From the NCBI RefSeq assembly GCF_943913915.1, contig NZ_CALUAA010000011.1, positions 1-44,481 of the forward strand: 44,481 nt of DNA, read 5' to 3'. The translations under genes and the position numbers were made by a program. Shown in pieces: positions 8,283 to 15,969 of the stretch (within the stretch, counting starts at the first letter, position 1; the number at the start of each line of letters is the position of its first letter). The stretch comes from an uncultured Peptoniphilus sp. Lineage in GTDB: Bacteria; Bacillota; Clostridia; Tissierellales; Peptoniphilaceae. A model generated the notes under the pieces. That model was not told where the DNA came from, searched no databases, and saw nothing but the letters and a program-made list of their open reading frames with translations.

Positions 8283-9326
8283 CTATTTCGCCGTGACTTC
8301 CGTCCAGATACGATCGTATACTTTTACCAAATCTCCGGCATCGCGGTACACCTCAAGAGGCGGTAGGCGATCTACATCCGGATAGGCAATCGTATTCTCT
8401 CGAAGCTCCTTGGGTAACAAATCGATGGCTTCGAGAACCGGCGTTGCATAACCCACATTGAACTCCGCATTGATTGCGGCAATGTCCGGGCGCGACATGA
8501 AATTGATAAATTTCATGGCACCTGTGGGATTTTTAGCGTCCTTTGGAACAACAAATGAATCATACCATATATTACTACCCTCTTTAGGTATGATGTATTC
8601 TAAATCTTTGTTTTCTTGGCACATCATAGTGGCGTCACCGGAATACATAACCGAAAGCGCGGCATCGCCCTGACTCATAACATCTCGTCCCTCATCCGCC
8701 AAATAGGCATAGATCAAAGGCTTTTGCTCAATAAGAGCTTTCCCTGCCTCTTCCAGCTCCTTTTCAGATCGGCTGTTCATTGAATAACCCAACATTTTTA
8801 ATGCCACGGCGATGGAATCCCGCTGGGAATTATACATAATAATCTCATTTTTATAGTGAGGATCCCATAAATCCTTCCACGAATCGATGGGCGTGTCCAC
8901 ATATTTTTTATTCGCCACGATTCCGAGGGTCCCCCAGTAATAGGGAAGGCTGTAACGATTCCCGGGATCGTACTCCATATCCAGGATCCGTTTATCCATC
9001 TTTTGACTGTTGGGGATTAAATCGTAATCCAAGGGCCGGAGCATATCTTCCCGAATCAGTCGCTCCACCATATACTCCGAGGGCACGACCACATCGTAGG
9101 GATCGTTGGATTTTTTTAATTTTACATAAAGGTCTTCATTGGAGGCGAAAGTATCATAGATGACGTGAATCCCAGTCTCTTCTTCGAACATACGAAGGGT
9201 ATCCGTATCCAGATACTCTCCCCAATTGTATACATGAATCGTCTCATGTTCTCCGGATGAAATATTTTCGCAGCCGCCTAAGAGAAAGAGAGCACATAAA
9301 CAAAGTATCCATTTAAATCGCTTCAT
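8283..9326 (-). CDS. potD: Spermidine/putrescine-binding lipoprotein PotD
   Basis: 347-aa periplasmic-binding-protein-like lipoprotein. Residues 1-18 are a signal peptide with lipobox LLGGC (Cys19). The mature part opens with IHVYNWGEYLDTDTLRMFEEE, the typical PotD/PotF start, and the later PYYWGTLGIVANK segment belongs to the same family. It binds polyamines and delivers them to PotABC. ATG 9326 is chosen (GAGGTG just upstream, one base after the potC stop); a TTG seven codons earlier lies in potC and is unlikely. Preference for spermidine or putrescine cannot be read from the sequence. Confidence 0.92.
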   Translation of the reverse strand: MKRFKWILCLCALFLLGGCENISSGEHETIHVYNWGEYLDTDTLRMFEEETGIHVIYDTFASNEDLYVKLKKSNDPYDVVVPSEYMVERLIREDMLRPLDYDLIPNSQKMDKRILDMEYDPGNRYSLPYYWGTLGIVANKKYVDTPIDSWKDLWDPHYKNEIIMYNSQRDSIAVALKMLGYSMNSRSEKELEEAGKALIEQKPLIYAYLADEGRDVMSQGDAALSVMYSGDATMMCQENKDLEYIIPKEGSNIWYDSFVVPKDAKNPTGAMKFINFMSRPDIAAINAEFNVGYATPVLEAIDLLPKELRENTIAYPDVDRLPPLEVYRDAGDLVKVYDRIWTEVTAK

Positions 9327-9327
9327 A

Positions 9328-10107
9328 TTACACCTCGAGATCAGCAATATCTACATCTCGACGATTCAGCACCACGAGAAGGGCCATAACTACAACGAAT
9401 AAAATCGTGGAGATGGCGTTCATAGAGGGGTTGATCCCTGTTTTCGCCATGGAGTAAAGGGTGATCGACAGATTGGAAACCCCCTGCCCCGTCGTGAAGA
9501 AAGAGATAATAAAATCATCGATGGACAGCGTAAAGGCGAGAAGTGCCCCGGTGACAATGCCCGGTTTTATTTGGGGAATAATCACGTAATAGAGCACTTC
9601 GTAGGGCTTGGCACCCAAATCGAAAGCCGCCTCCATTATATTGTTATCCAGCTGATCCAGCTTGGGCAAAACTGAAATAATGACATAAGGCAGGCAAAAC
9701 ACAATATGAGAGAGCGTCATGGTCAAAAGCCCCTGTTCGATGCAGAAAAATCCGTATAAACTCATAAGAGCAACCGCCGTCACAATATCCGGATTTAATA
9801 CCGGCAGGTAGTTGATATTTAAGATAAAGTGTTGCGTTTTTTTCCGATACGCACGAATACCGATGGCGGAAATCGTGCCGATAACCGTAGAAACCACTGT
9901 AGAGATAATGGCTACAAGAAAAGTAATGTAGAGACTTTTTAAGATCACAGGATCACTAAAAAGATCCACATACCAATGGGTAGTAAAGCCAGCCCACACC
10001 CCTCTCAGTTTCGTGTCATTAAAGCTGAAAACGATGAGCACAAAGATCGGCAGATAGAGAAAGAGGAGCATAAGCCCTAAATAAAATTTTTTTAATTTAT
10101 TTCCCAC
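9328..10107 (-). CDS. potC: Polyamine ABC transporter permease PotC
   Basis: 259 aa, close to the 264 of E. coli PotC. It begins KLKKFYLGLMLLFLYLPIFVLIVFSFND, typical of the family, and carries the EAAFDLGAKPYEVLYYVIIPQIKPG coupling-helix (EAA) motif near residue 165 that contacts PotA. The frame is open to 10176, but GTG 10107 is the likely start: AAGGAG lies six bases before it, within the end of potB, and the overlap with potB is 11 bases. About six transmembrane helices. Confidence 0.92.
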   Translation of the reverse strand: MGNKLKKFYLGLMLLFLYLPIFVLIVFSFNDTKLRGVWAGFTTHWYVDLFSDPVILKSLYITFLVAIISTVVSTVIGTISAIGIRAYRKKTQHFILNINYLPVLNPDIVTAVALMSLYGFFCIEQGLLTMTLSHIVFCLPYVIISVLPKLDQLDNNIMEAAFDLGAKPYEVLYYVIIPQIKPGIVTGALLAFTLSIDDFIISFFTTGQGVSNLSITLYSMAKTGINPSMNAISTILFVVVMALLVVLNRRDVDIADLEV

Positions 10108-10930
10108 GGCGATCTCCTTTCTCATTTTTACTTTCAAGTAAGCGCACGATAAACAGCATAAGAAGCAAAATAACAATTAAAACAACGGCGATGGCGGCAC
10201 CGAAGGGCCAGTTCCCTGTCAATCTGAATTGCTGCTCGATAATATTTCCCACCAGATAATATTTATTTCCCCCTAGTAAGGAGGAGATAACGAAAGTGGA
10301 AAGGGCCGGAATAAAACACATTAATATGCCGCTGTAGACGCCGGGCAAGGAAAGAGGAAAAATCACTTTTAAAAAAGTTTCTCTCGAGTTGGCGCCTAAA
10401 TCCTTCGCCGCCTCGATAAGGGAAAGGTCCATCTTTTGCAAGATCGTGTAAATGGGAAGCACCATAAAGGGAAGGAAGTTATAGATCATCCCCATTAAAA
10501 TCGATCCCTGATTATACATCATGTCAAAGGGACCAAGGCCGATGAAACCGAGGAGGCGATTGATAACGCCGTTTCGCCCAAGAAGTGTGATCCATGCGTA
10601 AGTTCTGAGCAAAAAGTTCATCCACATGGGGATGACGAAGAGCAAGATCATGGTGGAAGCCGTCTTGGGCTTCATTCTCGAAATACTGTAAGCCGCCGGA
10701 TACCCGAGTAGCAGACAGACGACGGTAGAAACTACGGCGAGATTGACCGAACGCCACATAATCCGCAAATACATGGGCTGGAAAAACCGCTCGTACTGTT
10801 CCAGAGAGAAACGATAGCTTTCCAAGCTCATAACCTCTTCGCCGTTAAAGCTGATAAAGACTACGAGCAAAAGGGGTAAGACGATAAACAAAATCGCCCA
10901 GGGAATGTAAATCAAAGAAAATCGCTTCAT
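10097..10930 (-). CDS. potB: Polyamine ABC transporter permease PotB
   Basis: 277-aa permease with six hydrophobic segments and the EAAKDLGANSRETFLKVIFPLSLPG EAA loop near residue 175. It forms the membrane channel with PotC. The ATG overlaps the potA stop codon as ATGA, a classic coupled start; GGGGGAAGG in the end of potA is its ribosome binding site. Confidence 0.92.
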   Translation of the reverse strand: MKRFSLIYIPWAILFIVLPLLLVVFISFNGEEVMSLESYRFSLEQYERFFQPMYLRIMWRSVNLAVVSTVVCLLLGYPAAYSISRMKPKTASTMILLFVIPMWMNFLLRTYAWITLLGRNGVINRLLGFIGLGPFDMMYNQGSILMGMIYNFLPFMVLPIYTILQKMDLSLIEAAKDLGANSRETFLKVIFPLSLPGVYSGILMCFIPALSTFVISSLLGGNKYYLVGNIIEQQFRLTGNWPFGAAIAVVLIVILLLMLFIVRLLESKNEKGDRRGK

Positions 10931-11967
10931 TCACCTTCCCCCTTCATAACGTGGAAGTTGTCGGGTTCGACGTATATGCCCACGACATCCCCCGGCTCCT
11001 TAGCCACGGTGGATTGCACCATCCAGCGCTCGCCGAAGACATCTAAAATCATCTCATAGTGCACGCCTTTAAAGACCACGGATTCCACGGTACCTGTCAG
11101 TAGATCCGTAGTATCCCGCTTAAGCTCCACATCCTCCGGCCGAATCACCACCTGCACATGTTCCCCGGGGGCAAATCCCGTGTCGACACATTCAAATTCT
11201 CTGCCGTAAAACGATACGACCTTATCTTTTACGAATTCCGCCTGAATAATATTACTCTCGCCGATAAAGTTCGCTACGAAGGCGTTGACGGGTTCGTTGT
11301 AAATAAAAATCGGCGTGCCGATCTGTTGAATGGATCCGTCCTTTAATACCACCACCGTATCGCTCATGCTGAGGGCCTCTTCCTGATCGTGGGTGACGTA
11401 GATAAACGTAATGCCCACTTGCTCCTGAATACGCTTTAATTCAAACTGCATCTGTTTGCGAAGCTTTAAATCCAAAGCGCCCAAGGGTTCGTCGAGAAGG
11501 AGGATCTTCGGATCGTTTACGAGAGCTCTCGCAATGGCGATCCGCTGCTGCTGACCGCCGGAGAGGGATTGGATTTTTCTTGTGCCGATACCCGGAAGAT
11601 TGACGAGTTCCAGCATTTCGTCCACTTTCTCACGAATCGCTTTCTTCGGCATTTTTTTCAACTTCAAGCCGAAGGCGATATTGTCGAAGACATTGAGATG
11701 GGGAAAGAGAGCGTATTTTTGGAACACCGTGTTCACCGGCCGCTCGTAGTGCTTCACCGCCGTAAGAGGCTTGCCGTTAAAAAACACTTCCCCGGCATCA
11801 GCCTCTTCAAAGCCTGCGATGATTCTTAAAAGTGTCGTCTTGCCGCAGCCGCTCGGCCCCAGTAAAGTTAGAAATTCCCCGTCGTGAATCGAAAGATCGA
11901 TTCCCTTTAAAACGGGATTATCGCCGAAGGATTTTTCAATCCCCTTAATTCTGATCATAGAATCCAT
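10927..11967 (-). CDS. potA: Polyamine ABC transporter ATPase PotA
   Basis: 346-aa ATPase of the spermidine/putrescine importer. Walker A GPSGCGKTT lies near residues 37-45, the signature LSGGQQQR near 135, Walker B LLLDEPLGALD near 155, and the switch histidine in VTHDQEEALS. The last 110 residues (from about VIRPEDVELKR) form the TOBE regulatory domain of this class. It starts at an ATG five bases after AGGAGGTGACCA, 10 bases after the regulator gene, and is first of the four transporter genes. Confidence 0.95.
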   Translation of the reverse strand: MDSMIRIKGIEKSFGDNPVLKGIDLSIHDGEFLTLLGPSGCGKTTLLRIIAGFEEADAGEVFFNGKPLTAVKHYERPVNTVFQKYALFPHLNVFDNIAFGLKLKKMPKKAIREKVDEMLELVNLPGIGTRKIQSLSGGQQQRIAIARALVNDPKILLLDEPLGALDLKLRKQMQFELKRIQEQVGITFIYVTHDQEEALSMSDTVVVLKDGSIQQIGTPIFIYNEPVNAFVANFIGESNIIQAEFVKDKVVSFYGREFECVDTGFAPGEHVQVVIRPEDVELKRDTTDLLTGTVESVVFKGVHYEMILDVFGERWMVQSTVAKEPGDVVGIYVEPDNFHVMKGEGE

Positions 11968-11977
11968 TGGTCACCTC

Positions 11978-12517
11978 CTAAAAATTGGGCGGGTTGGATA
12001 CCCAAATCAACTCCGCCGTCTCGGAACCTGTGTTTTCAAAAAACACCTCCCTGTCGCCATTGCCGTACACCGTGTCTTTCGCCTCTACATCGTAGACGAA
12101 GTCGCCGTAATGAACGGCGAGGTTTCCCTTTAAAATATAGGCAAACCACTGCCCTTCGTAGAGAGAGAGCACTTCCGAGCGCCCCTTCGGCTCAATATGC
12201 CAAAGAGTAGGCTCCATGGTGTTTTTCTGCGCATTGGGCACGATGTATTCGATGGAATAGCCCTCGGATTCCGATGTAAAGCTGGACGCATCTTCTTTCG
12301 TAAAGACGATTTTCGGCTCGTCCATATGGCGAAAAAATTCGTCGGGTTCGATGCCGAGAGCATCTAAAATATCTAAAAATGTGGCGACGGAAGGGCTCGT
12401 TAAATCCCTCTCCACTTGAGAAATAAACCCCTTCGTCACTTCGCTCCGCTGAGCGAGCTCTTCTTGCGTAAGCTGCTGAATCAAGCGCAGACGCTTTATT
12501 TTTTCTCCGATTTTCAT
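11978..12517 (-). CDS. XRE-cupin transcriptional regulator of the pot operon
   Basis: 179 aa: an N-terminal Xre helix-turn-helix (about residues 5-60, with LTQEELAQRSEVTKGFISQVE as the recognition unit) and a C-terminal cupin_2 domain (about 105-175). This architecture is shared with PuuR and similar regulators that sense small molecules. As first gene of the pot operon it most likely controls polyamine uptake in response to polyamines (inference). The ATG at 12517 is preferred over TTG 12556, which lies at or before the predicted transcription start. GGAG lies 12 bases upstream, a rather wide spacing, so its own translation may be weak. Confidence 0.85.
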   Translation of the reverse strand: MKIGEKIKRLRLIQQLTQEELAQRSEVTKGFISQVERDLTSPSVATFLDILDALGIEPDEFFRHMDEPKIVFTKEDASSFTSESEGYSIEYIVPNAQKNTMEPTLWHIEPKGRSEVLSLYEGQWFAYILKGNLAVHYGDFVYDVEAKDTVYGNGDREVFFENTGSETAELIWVSNPPNF

Positions 12518-12521
12518 ATTA

Positions 12522-12550
12522 TCACTAAACTCCAAGATTAATTTACTAAA
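12522..12550 (-). promoter_or_regulatory. Candidate operator: two TTTAGTrA boxes 21 bases apart
   Basis: Just after the predicted transcription start the minus strand carries TTTAGTAAA (12550-12542) and GTTTAGTGA (12530-12522). The GTTTAGT cores are repeated with a 20-21-base period, two helical turns. The first copy is itself a TTTA/TAAA palindrome. The position fits autoregulation by the XRE-cupin protein, but no binding data are implied. Confidence 0.35.
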
Positions 12551-12560
12551 CAACACTTAA

Positions 12561-12589
12561 ATTATAAAGGGATGAAAAGACTACGTCAA
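12561..12589 (-). promoter_or_regulatory. Promoter of the pot operon
   Basis: On the minus strand TTGACG (12589-12584) and TATAAT (12566-12561) are 17 bases apart, a near-perfect vegetative promoter. Transcription should begin near 12554, about 37 bases before the regulator ATG. Confidence 0.8.
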
Positions 12590-12685
12590 TGAAAGATGGG
12601 CTTTTAACATCTCGAAAAACTGAAACTAAATGCCGGAGACCTCCGTCTTTTATATTTAAAGTAAACTGCCTTTTGAGCAATAAAA

Positions 12686-12703
12686 AAACGCCCGAAGGCG
12701 TTT
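12686..12703 (-). terminator. Terminator of the tdk-psuK-psuG operon
   Basis: AAACGCC and GGCGTTT pair around a CGAA/TTCG tetraloop, and the minus strand continues in a T run. It lies directly behind psuG. Confidence 0.85.
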
Positions 12704-12708
12704 CTTTT

Positions 12709-13638
12709 CTATTGACGTTCGGCATAGGCCTTGGCGAGGGCCGCGCCGAGTTTTGTGTTGTTGTAAACGAGGGCGATATTGGATTCCAAGCTGCTGCCCC
12801 CTGTCACTTCAAGTACTCTTTGAAGTAGGAAGGGAGTGGATTCCTTGCCGCTGATGCCTTCTTTTTCCGCATCACGAAGGGCTTCTTCTATAGCCTCGTC
12901 AATGACATCTTCATCCATTGCATCCTCTTCCGGGATGGGATTGGCGACGACGATGCCACCGTGAAGGCCGAGGTTCCATTTAGTTTTCATGAGATCGGCG
13001 ATTTTTTCCGGATCGTCGTAACGGTAATCCAACTTATGACCGCTACATCTCGTAAAGAAAGCGGGCATTTCTTCCGTTTCGTAGCCGACAACGGGAACAC
13101 CGAAGGTTTCTAAATATTCGAGAGTGAGCCCGATATCTAAAATGGATTTGCAACCTGCACACACAACTGCGATGTCGCTAGTGGCAAGTTCCTGAAGGTC
13201 GCGGGAAATATCCATGGTGGTTTCAGCACCGCGGTGTACGCCGCCGATACCGCCCGTTACTAAGATGGGGATACCTGCAAGGCGTGCCGTTACGATGGAA
13301 GTTGCGACGGTGGTAGCGCCATTTAACCCGTTGGCGACGATGTGCGCGTAGTCTCTCGTGGAGCTCTTGACGATATCTTTAGAAGTCGCCATAAATTCGA
13401 TTTCTTCTTCCGTCAAACCGACTTTAATGCGGCCGTTAATAATAGCCGTGGTCGCCGGCGTAACCCCGGCATCTCTTAAGATCGCTTCGCAGTGTTTTGC
13501 CATTTCCACATTTTTCGGATAGGGCATGCCGTGAGAGATAATAGTGGATTCAAGAGCTACCACCGGCTTCTTCGCGTCCAATGCCTCTTGAACTTCTTCT
13601 GCAATGTCCACGTACTGTTCCAAATTAGATAATGTCAT
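12709..13638 (-). CDS. psuG: Pseudouridine-5'-phosphate glycosidase PsuG
   Basis: 309-aa enzyme that reversibly splits pseudouridine 5'-phosphate into uracil and ribose 5-phosphate, breaking a C-C glycosidic bond. The family hallmarks are clear: VALESTIISHGMPYP near residue 28 (catalytic Glu), GGIGGVHRGAETTMDIS near 130 and CAGCKSILDIG near 162 (catalytic Lys). Start ATG 13638 has GGAG seven bases before it; a possible start 14 codons upstream lies inside psuK and lacks support. It overlaps psuK by 14 bases, so kinase and glycosidase are coupled. Confidence 0.95.
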   Translation of the reverse strand: MTLSNLEQYVDIAEEVQEALDAKKPVVALESTIISHGMPYPKNVEMAKHCEAILRDAGVTPATTAIINGRIKVGLTEEEIEFMATSKDIVKSSTRDYAHIVANGLNGATTVATSIVTARLAGIPILVTGGIGGVHRGAETTMDISRDLQELATSDIAVVCAGCKSILDIGLTLEYLETFGVPVVGYETEEMPAFFTRCSGHKLDYRYDDPEKIADLMKTKWNLGLHGGIVVANPIPEEDAMDEDVIDEAIEEALRDAEKEGISGKESTPFLLQRVLEVTGGSSLESNIALVYNNTKLGAALAKAYAERQ

Positions 13639-14548
13639 ATTGTATCTCCTCTTTCTCTTTTTCCCATTGGCGTCTGTCAAAAACGCTCAAATCACTATGA
13701 TCACTTTTGAGAACCATACGGGATGCCGCCATGGCGCCGACGATGGCTTCTTCAAGAGATTTCTCCTGAACCAGTTCTGCCGTCAACATACCTACAAATG
13801 CATCTCCCGCCCCCGTGGCGCCTTTAATCGCCATGGGAGAGGTGGTGAAGTGTAAGCTTTGATCTTGAGAATATAAATAAGCTCCGTCGCTACCGGCGGT
13901 AATGAGCACATGCTCCGAGCCCTTATTAAGAAGGACTCGCCCGCAGTCTGAAATACTCGCCCCGTCACCTAATTCGGACAATGCTCGGGCTTCCAGAACG
14001 TTACATTTTAGCACATTTATTTTAGAAAGAAAAGGCTTAAATTTCCCGACCTTTACGGCACTCACCCCGTCGACGACAATCTTCATATCCCAACTGAAGA
14101 TGGTTTGAAGAGCCTCTTCCTTTAAATTGGCATCCACAACTGTATAAGATGCGTTCTCCGCCAGTTCGCGGCGAGATTCCATCTCTTCACGTCCCAGCTT
14201 GTCTACAGCCTTCATATCATTTACCGCGACGACCATCTCCCCTGCGTCGTCCAGGACCACGAGATAACTTCCCGTGCCTACATCGCCGAAGGTAAAGGAT
14301 GATTCGAAGCTAAGTTTCTCCGGCGTATTTTGAAGGATCAGCGTCTTTTTATCATCGTCGCCGAAGGCCGTTACGATTTTCGCCTCGATGCCTACGAGGG
14401 CAATGTTGGCGGCGATATTTCGGCCCACACCGCCCGGTGTCATGCTCACATCGCCGGGATTCGAATCGTGGGGTAAAAGCGTGGTTTTCGATTTGCCGCT
14501 GATATCCATATTACAGCCGCCGAAGACGACCACATAAGGTGTAGCCAT
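13625..14548 (-). CDS. psuK: Pseudouridine kinase, PfkB family
   Basis: 307-aa sugar/nucleoside kinase of the PfkB family. The N-terminal GGCNMDISG and GGVGRNIAANIALVG motifs bind the nucleoside, and GATGAGDAFVGM near residue 245 is the anion-hole and catalytic-Asp signature. Next to psuG it is almost certainly pseudouridine kinase, making pseudouridine 5'-phosphate for the glycosidase. It starts two bases after the tdk stop with GGGGAG as ribosome binding site. Confidence 0.9.
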   Translation of the reverse strand: MATPYVVVFGGCNMDISGKSKTTLLPHDSNPGDVSMTPGGVGRNIAANIALVGIEAKIVTAFGDDDKKTLILQNTPEKLSFESSFTFGDVGTGSYLVVLDDAGEMVVAVNDMKAVDKLGREEMESRRELAENASYTVVDANLKEEALQTIFSWDMKIVVDGVSAVKVGKFKPFLSKINVLKCNVLEARALSELGDGASISDCGRVLLNKGSEHVLITAGSDGAYLYSQDQSLHFTTSPMAIKGATGAGDAFVGMLTAELVQEKSLEEAIVGAMAASRMVLKSDHSDLSVFDRRQWEKEKEEIQYDII

Positions 14549-14550
14549 GA

Positions 14551-15132
14551 TTATCTCCCCTCCCCTCGGTTCTTAAGCCGCTTATAACAGGCACGACAAA
14601 GAGGTTCGTATTTTTCCGTAGCGCCGATGACCACGCGATCGGATTCTTTCGTCGTGCGATGGCTCACCCAGGCGTCGCTGCCGCAGTGGGCGCAGACGGC
14701 GTGATGTTTTTCCACATAATCCGCCACCGCCATAATTTCTTTTACGATTTCAAAGGGATGGGCCTCGTAATCCATATCGAGCCCCGCACAGACAATGGTC
14801 TTTCCCTCGTCCAGCAAAGTATCGAATGCGGATAAGATGCTCACCCCGTCACCGGTTAAAAATTGTACTTCATCGATGGCGACTACATCGGCCTTTGCCC
14901 GGGCCGCCGCTTCCACAACATCGTCGATGTCCTCTACAACAACCGCTTCTAAAGAAGTATTGTCGTGACTTGTAATGGCGGAATGGATAAAGCGTGTATC
15001 CAGTGTAGGCTTTAATACCAAAGTATTATAGCCCGCGATGCGAAAGCGCTTAACTTCCCGCTCTAAGCTCGATGTCTTGCCTGAAAACATACTTCCCGTG
15101 TGTAATATTAAACGTCCTCGATATTGATGCAT
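14551..15132 (-). CDS. tdk: Thymidine kinase (type II)
   Basis: 193 aa, typical for type II thymidine kinase. P-loop GSMFSGKTSSLEREVKRF at about residues 13-30, Walker B-like VVAIDEVQFL near 84 (catalytic Glu), and the C-terminal zinc site formed by CAHCG (about 147) and CRACY (about 182). It phosphorylates thymidine and deoxyuridine for salvage. GAGGAGG lies four bases before the ATG. First gene of an operon with the pseudouridine salvage pair, so the unit as a whole serves pyrimidine nucleoside recycling. Confidence 0.95.
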   Translation of the reverse strand: MHQYRGRLILHTGSMFSGKTSSLEREVKRFRIAGYNTLVLKPTLDTRFIHSAITSHDNTSLEAVVVEDIDDVVEAAARAKADVVAIDEVQFLTGDGVSILSAFDTLLDEGKTIVCAGLDMDYEAHPFEIVKEIMAVADYVEKHHAVCAHCGSDAWVSHRTTKESDRVVIGATEKYEPLCRACYKRLKNRGEGR

Positions 15133-15151
15133 CTCGTCCTCCTCGGGAAAA

Positions 15152-15160
15152 ATTATACCA
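15152..15160 (-). promoter_or_regulatory. Extended -10 promoter of tdk operon
   Basis: The minus strand reads TGGTATAAT, a perfect extended -10, about 20 bases upstream of the tdk ATG. I find no recognisable -35. The same nine bases occur before tig and before the gene at 42359. Confidence 0.6.
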
Positions 15161-15187
15161 TATGGGAGCTACTTCTCGCTAAGTCCA

Positions 15188-15215
15188 TTACAGATCCCGT
15201 TTTATTCTGTATAAT
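15188..15215 (+). promoter_or_regulatory. Candidate promoter of the ABC exporter genes
   Basis: TTACAG (15188-15193) and TATAAT (15210-15215) are separated by 16 bases, 37 bases before the ATPase start. It diverges from the tdk promoter. Confidence 0.55.
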
Positions 15216-15252
15216 AATTATAGAAAGCCATCCATTTTACAAAGGAGTTACC

Positions 15253-15969
15253 ATGTTACATATCGATAATCTTTCCAAATTTTACGGCAAGAAACAGGTT
15301 CTTTTCGATATCAGTTTCTCATTGGAGCCAGGGGACATCTGCGCCTTTATCGGCTCCAACGGCGCCGGGAAAACGACGACGATAAAATCCGCCTTGGGAC
15401 TTATCCCCTTCGATTCCGGCACCATTACTATCGACGGCCATAATATCGAAACCGATCCTATGGAAGCGAAGCGTATCTACAGCTATGTCCCCGATAATCC
15501 GGAACTCTACGCCTTTATGCGGGGCATCGATTATTTAAATTTTATCGCCGATATATTCGAACTCGACTACAACACTAGAAAACGCGGCATCGACACTCTT
15601 TCGGAGGATTTTGAAATTCACGACCGTTTAGGCGAGCCCATCGAATCCTACAGCCACGGCATGCAGCAAAAGCTGGCCTTAATCGGGGCCCTCTTACACC
15701 ACCCGAAACTTATCGTCTTAGACGAGCCTTTTGTAGGTTTGGATCCCTTGGCGACGAAAAAAATCCGTGAACACTTCAAACGCATGGCGGAAGATAACGA
15801 TACGACGATCCTGTTCTCTACCCACGTCTTAGAAGTGGCGGAAAAATTATGTAATAAGGTCGCCATTATTCGCGAAGGTCGCCTCGTCTATTTCGGCTCC
15901 ACCGAAGAAGTTCTCGCCAAGGGAAGTTTGGAAGATCTCTTTGTGGAAAGGATGCAGGACCATGCTTAA
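15253..15969 (+). CDS. ABC transporter ATP-binding protein (export type)
   Basis: 238-aa ATPase with Walker A GSNGAGKTTT (about 34-43), signature YSHGMQQK (about 134), Walker B LIVLDEPFVGLD (about 155) and switch FSTHVLEVAEKL. It belongs to the EcsA/YtrB/CcmA-like group of ATPases that drive export or membrane processes. AAAGGAG lies five bases before ATG 15253; the upstream in-frame extension back to 15124 overlaps the tdk start and promoters and is rejected. It overlaps the permease gene by 8 bases. The substrate is unknown. Confidence 0.9.
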   Translation: MLHIDNLSKFYGKKQVLFDISFSLEPGDICAFIGSNGAGKTTTIKSALGLIPFDSGTITIDGHNIETDPMEAKRIYSYVPDNPELYAFMRGIDYLNFIADIFELDYNTRKRGIDTLSEDFEIHDRLGEPIESYSHGMQQKLALIGALLHHPKLIVLDEPFVGLDPLATKKIREHFKRMAEDNDTTILFSTHVLEVAEKLCNKVAIIREGRLVYFGSTEEVLAKGSLEDLFVERMQDHA

